Shown here piece by piece: positions 59,565-64,000 of a stretch of DNA of 64,000 nucleotides. The stretch is taken from assembly GCA_023014365.1 (NCBI GenBank), contig JAEBUN010000003.1, positions 868,001 to 932,000 of the forward strand, in the 5' to 3' direction. Made by a program: the position numbers and the translations under genes. This DNA is from Lepiota brunneoincarnata. Taxonomy: Eukaryota > Basidiomycota > Agaricomycetes > Agaricales > Agaricaceae. Position 1 is the first letter of the stretch. Each line of letters starts with the position of its first letter. The notes beneath the pieces are model-generated. The model was given only the letters and a program-made list of their open reading frames with translations. It did no database searches and had not been told where the DNA came from.

Positions 59565-60167
59565 CCCACTAATCTCGCTTATCCAATCCTTTTAACCAAC
59601 TTCGAATTCCCTCCCTTCGATTTCATCCTGCCCATTTCACGAACTCGCATGATATTGGCCATAGATTACCCCCTCACCATCTCCCAAAAAATGCCGGGTT
59701 CAACCCCCGTCGTTGTGTTGTAAAACTAGCGGAATACCTCATTTTTAGGCATATATCGCATTCATACTAAAGTAGCAACAGGGCACGCCCTCTCTTACCT
59801 GCATCAACTGCATTTTCTTGACTTATAATACATCCGACCGCTCAGGGACATTTGTTATTGTTGTGGTATCCTCGTGATTCTATTATCCAGCACTCGAAAG
59901 GAGTTGAGGTTCAAAACGCACGGACCGACAAATCAGGCAAGCTACAAGTCTAACAATGGACGAGAAAAAACTTTTGAAACGGTACACCGGATTGGTGTGC
60001 CTACATTAACTCCGAAAAGAAAAAATTGGTATCGGAGGGTGGGGGTCCAGCTGTAAGGTTAGCGGGTATCTCAACCATTTCACCTGAAAGATCTGTTATG
60101 GGAGGGAAAAACATCAGCATCCGAACCTATTCGCCCCGGCATTCATAAAACCCGAGCATGTCTGATA
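59565..60167. terminator. Convergent 3' regions of MTHFR and ELMO genes
   Basis: About 600 bases between facing stops. No ORF with a domain. T-rich and A-rich tracts (about 59740-59850 and 59960-60040) likely hold the polyadenylation sites of both genes. The ELMO stop directly follows a gtaagt, so one more ELMO exon may lie in here. Confidence 0.4.
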
Positions 60168-63018
60168 TTACTTACCCAACAATTTAATCTTCAATCCAAT
60201 CTCAGTAAGCGCCTGGACGAATCCTGCTGTCTCCGTCGAATGAGCATGCCCACCGTCTCTACGTAACATATTAAGCCCATCCGTCCAATCTGCCCAACGT
60301 GACTGGTCAGGGGCAATCAAATCCGCCAGTGAGCCCTCGTGAGCACTCAAGAGAGAAAATGACAACGGTGAGGGTGCCAGTGCACCAGTCGGCGGTAGAT
60401 CGTTCTGATCCCGAAGGACGTTGGGGGGTGGTGCACAGGTACCAGTAGCGATTTCACTAATCATGGAGACGTCAATGCGCTCGGGAAGATCTTCGAGACC
60501 ATTCCGGACTGGGAACTTTACAGCGCTGTCAACGTAGTGGAGATATTTCAAACCACTGTCCTGTGAAAACGGTGAGTATCCAACAGATTGCAAGTCCCAT
60601 TACATACCAAACGCATGAAACGCCATGGCCTGCTTGGTCGCCGGATTGCTTCTCGAGGTGCATTCTGGGGAAGTGCGATAACGAACCAGGCCCCTTGAAG
60701 GAGACATTGAATACGTTGTTGCCGGACAAACTCGTATGACTCCTTGTACAATTTGGCTCGGAGATTCCTAGGGGGGATCTTAGAACACCGCTCTAAGGTG
60801 AACGGTTCCTGGCATACCGGACTGGGACTTTATTCAACAGGTCATCTTCCAACTCCAATTCCTTCATCTGCCGATCTCTGACGGCACGATACTCAGACCC
60901 GTTAAACTCGTGTTCAACTTCGTGCCACGGGCGAACGCTCTCACTTCGGAGGGCCACCTTCACTCTGTGCTTTCGGTGAATCCCCTATTTATGGATCGGT
61001 AACGGAATGGAGAGACATACTGACTGCGAACCAAGGCGACAACCCGGTGGAAATCACCAACAGCTGCTCCACTTTCGCTCCACATTCTTAGGAAAAATCG
61101 TGTAGCAAGGAAATGAACCTTGTAGAAATCGAGGAAAAAGGGCTGGAAAGTAGTCGACGTCGAATCTGCATACAGATCAAGATGAGACTCTATTAGGGAA
61201 AAATAAACACTGACAGCCAGGCGCAAAAATGTTCCAGTGTTCTGATAACAACTCCACAACCTCGTTGGAAGCCTTGCCAAGAGGACATCTTCGCTCTTCT
61301 GGCCGACTGAGTTGTTCTAGTACAAGCTGTCATTGGCATCATTATGAGCGTCACATCCCCAAGCTCAACAATCCAGCTCCTCACCTTTGAGAAGTCCGGG
61401 TCACTTTCAATGAATTTCCGCTGGACTGCTGTGAGTTATGCTTTGAATATTGGTACCAAGACAATCATACCAGGCAGTCAAGTCCGAGCACCCCAACGTC
61501 ACTAAATTCCTGTACTATATCCTCGCTTTCAAGCCCCAATTTCCGCCACTGGACGATGTTCCCCAGTTCATCCTCTTCCACTTCTAGCTTGCTACTGTCC
61601 CAAATAAAAGCTAGTGCTTCTGCGTGCACCGGCTCACTGTCCGGATCGACCAGAGTAGTCTTCTTCCGATACGTGACACGAACCATGTTGGCCTGGAAGT
61701 CCAACATACAGGACGTCAGGTCCTCAACAGTGTGTAGAGACATCGATCGCTGCAATGGCCTCATCAGCACAACAAAGAACTGGGATCCAGGAGGCGCCAA
61801 CGCACGATCACTGCCCGGCGCACGTTCAACCGCTCCAGTTCTGCGATGAATTCTTCCCAGCGGGTATCATTGGCATGAGAAAGTAATGAGTTTATGAGCA
61901 TCATGCTGAGGGAGATTCATTCAGTGGACGACAATAGAGTAAGTCCCAAAGGAACCGACCTGTACTGCGCCATCGCTGTATCTGCGCTTCCCAGACGATT
62001 CACCACGGTTTCCAACAATCCTTGCTCCTTCTTCATCTGATCGAATACAACCTGGAAACCATAACGATATACTGAACCAGGTGGTAAGGACGGATAACCT
62101 CTGCTAGTGCTTGCCAGAACACCAGGTGCGCTGAGTGGATCCGCCTCGACAAGCTTCTTGAGTATCGCGGTGGCCGGCCGGCAGACGTTGATCAGAGACT
62201 GAGGAGACGCCAGAATTTGGACGACTCGAAAGATAAAATCTTCATCCAAACTTGCCCAACCGTAATCAAGATCCATCAAATTTTGCATGGCAATTAGCGC
62301 ACACTGCATGGCGTGTGAATACACAAGCAGAAGGGACTGTCAAGTAACTCACAGCAAGTATATTCCCCGTTGCAGTATATATCACATCCACAAGCTCTGC
62401 CAAGCCACCGTGCTTCAGGAACTCTTGTGCATACTGCTCTTCCTATAGAAGGGTTAAAAGGGGGGCAGCGATAGGAAATCAGCTAACATCACGAACACGG
62501 ATGAATTTTTGAAGTGAGAACAGTGTCAATCTCAGAACCCTACCGTCCCGTCCCCGTAGTTTCTCTGCTGCCTCCCTAGCATCGCGAGATGGCGAATTGA
62601 CAAGTCTATCCCCCACTCTCAGCAACAACTCCGCAAGTTTAGATGTGAAGACTCACTTCAGACCAACTCTTCCCCTGATCTTCTTTCTCAAGTTATCGTT
62701 AGTGACGAGCTCGTCCATCTCATCCCTCAGCGCATAGTTTGAAGGAGGGTCTTTGATGCTGAGATTGACACATAATTGCTTCACCACATCATCCACGGTC
62801 AATGTGGGATCTATACGAGCCCGAACAGTAACACCCTCTAGCGTAGTGACGTGGTTTGTTGGGACTAGCGCTGGCGCCTTCGGTGTGCCATTGGGCAAAC
62901 CAGTGCTGCTTAGATGGCCTTTCGACGTGGAGGACGGTCCGGCGCTCGACATGAGGTCAGATGCACTGCGGCCTATTAAGAAGGATGTGGGAGAGCAGCG
63001 AAAGGGAGGAGCTGTCAT
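60168..63018 (-). CDS. ELMO/CED-12 domain protein (ELMO1-like)
   Basis: Partner of DOCK-type Rac GEFs; controls Rac-dependent actin and polarity. ATG 63018 begins MTAPPFRCSPTSFLIGRSAS. A ubiquitin-like/Rho-binding N-terminus follows (VTVRARIDPTLTVDDVVKQL), then armadillo-like helices (LTLFSLQKFIRVRDEEQYAQ, FLKHGGLAELVDVIY, HAMQCALIAMQNLMDLDYGW). The ELMO core spans QFFVVLMRPLQRSMSLHTVE to DSEPVHAEALAFIWDSSKLE, KLGLESEDIVQEFSDVGVLG and FQPFFLDFYKVHFLATRFFL. A PH-like C-terminal domain (RIQCLLQGAWFVIALP, LKYLHYVDSAVKFP) ends KIKLLGK at 60168. Many short introns, all joinable in phase. The last codon overlaps a gtaagt, so the true C-terminus could be longer. Confidence 0.85.
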
Positions 63019-63598
63019 CAATTACGCGGCACAACTTTTTTTTACAATATTTCGACACTTACCCTGGATATAATGCTTGTTGAGCACAATGACGCCAAAT
63101 TACCTAGGAAGATTGCGAATGTCAGTGACAGGCCCGAGATATTTCACACGAGAAAGGCTCAGGAAACGCGGAAATGTAACATCTTGTACGAAGAGCGGTA
63201 GGCTCTGCGCTAAGACTGACGTGCAAAATACAAAGATCATCATTTCACGAAGAAAGACTGGTAGTCATACCCGATTGGAAACTCAAATAATCCGTGATTG
63301 CGGTCAAGATGACCGTCGTCTGGGATAGCGTAGCTCAGCAAGAACGAGAAGGGTTTGGTGCAAAGTAAGGAACAAGCTAGGGAGGGTTGCAATAGAAGCT
63401 GTGGACCGAAACGATGGAGAAACAATCAAGCAGGGCAATAGCAACCATTGCGTGGGAAAAATAGAGATTAGCCGTGAGCGCTTGAGCAGCCAATAGGATC
63501 CTCTCTCGGCGATGTCCCATTTCACTCGCCGACATTGCCTCTGTCGAATTTAATCCCAACACTGATTCAGTAAAAAGTAGTAACACTGGGTCTCGTAG
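63019..63598. other. ELMO promoter region / aminopeptidase 3' flank
   Basis: About 580 bases. Minus-strand frames at 63586-63240 contain hydrophobic stretches, but no domain or consistent splicing is evident. The plus frame 63077-63328 is basic and featureless. No gene is supported. Confidence 0.4.
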
Positions 63599-64000
63599 TT
63601 AAACAGTCAGTTCATAAGCAAAAGCGACTGCGATCTTTGCAAATTCTACAGAGTGTGTCCACGAGAAACCGCTGATACCAGTCGTATCACTGGAAGAGTG
63701 GATAGCTGGGTCGTCGTTTCCTGTGACAGCCTCGTAGGGGAAGGCTGAAGGGTACCCTTGTCTGTACCAGCTAGCATGATCGGAACACGCGTAGCCACAC
63801 TAGAGGAGCGGGCTCGTTAGACCAACCAGAGGGGGCAGGAGTGAGATAACTAACAGGAATATCCATAGTCCAGGGGATCCTCGAGTATGTGGTAATCAAT
63901 TGCTTGAGGAATGTGTTGAGCCCCTCGTCAATGTAATCGGCCTCGAGGGCCATGACCTCCGGAGTGCCGGGCTTGAAACTAGGAACATCAGGTCACCAGG
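63599..64000 (-). CDS. M28 family aminopeptidase (leucyl aminopeptidase-like), 3' part only
   Basis: Truncated by the window edge: the N-terminus lies beyond 64000. Exon up to about 63855: VMALEADYIDEGLNTFLKQL and ITTYSRIPWTMDIP. An intron (gttagt to ctcctctag) leads to CGYACSDHASWYRQGYPSAF, then EAVTGNDDPAIHSSSDTT, ending FSWTHSVEFAKIAVAFAYEL and TV at TAA 63601-63599. The SDHASW segment holds a zinc-binding His of the M28E catalytic site, and the Cys pair forms the disulfide usual near it. Secreted fungal aminopeptidases of this type trim N-terminal residues from peptides; a signal peptide would be outside the window. Confidence 0.9.

Noticed and set aside
1..64000. CRISPR arrays, phage modules or bacterial operons
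   Set aside because: No regularly spaced direct repeats or prokaryotic gene order; spliceosomal introns throughout mark nuclear fungal DNA.

Overview
The window is nuclear DNA of a filamentous basidiomycete, most likely an Agaricomycete. Genes are dense and lie on both strands. Almost every one is split by many short introns (about 45-65 nt, GT/AG, several with CTGAC/CTGAA-like branch sites). The protein set is fungal: a Rom2-type Rho GEF, a GPI-anchored chitin deacetylase, vacuolar-type amino acid transporter, S10 carboxypeptidase, and an Agaricomycete-only family of multi-spanning membrane proteins. There are no operons, CRISPR arrays or phage genes. Start codons below were chosen at real ATGs, and exon joins were worked out by eye from splice signals and remembered family conservation.

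Layout. 1-13000 is the looser, accessory-like part: a cytochrome P450 (minus), the tRNA m7G methyltransferase subunit Trm82 (plus), a gene-poor stretch, and two decayed tandem copies of a membrane-protein gene (minus). 13000-23500 is a plus-strand run of cell-surface and secretion genes: Rom2-like Rho1 GEF, chitin deacetylase, Sec1. 23700-28600 holds proteasome ATPase Rpt4 (minus), an intron-containing tRNA-Pro(AGG), and a serine carboxypeptidase (minus). 29000-40450 is a plus-strand run: spliceosome-release G-patch protein (Ntr1/TFIP11), an orphan WD40 protein, xylulokinase, pseudouridine synthase Pus1. 40850-56440 is mostly minus strand: GT61 glycosyltransferase, R3H/SUZ RNA-binding protein, amino acid transporter, DNA polymerase delta third subunit, and an unrecognised disordered protein. 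56600-64000 holds a DUF202 membrane protein and methylenetetrahydrofolate reductase (plus), then an ELMO-domain protein and the 3' end of an M28 aminopeptidase (minus).

Functional links are loose, as expected for a fungal chromosome. Rom2-like GEF, chitin deacetylase, Sec1 and the ELMO protein all concern Rho/Rac signalling, exocytosis and wall building, but nothing shows they are co-regulated.

The most striking sequence-level observation is that about eight conserved genes, including ones expected to be essential (RPT4, SEC1, NTR1), each carry a single one-base frameshift in the middle of a conserved exon. I read this mainly as assembly indels rather than biology, and have marked each site. 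I did not find a clearly novel multi-gene system. The best leads for novelty are the unrecognised KEN-box-containing protein at 54409-56440, the WD40 protein with a long unknown N-terminal half, and the tandem membrane-protein family.
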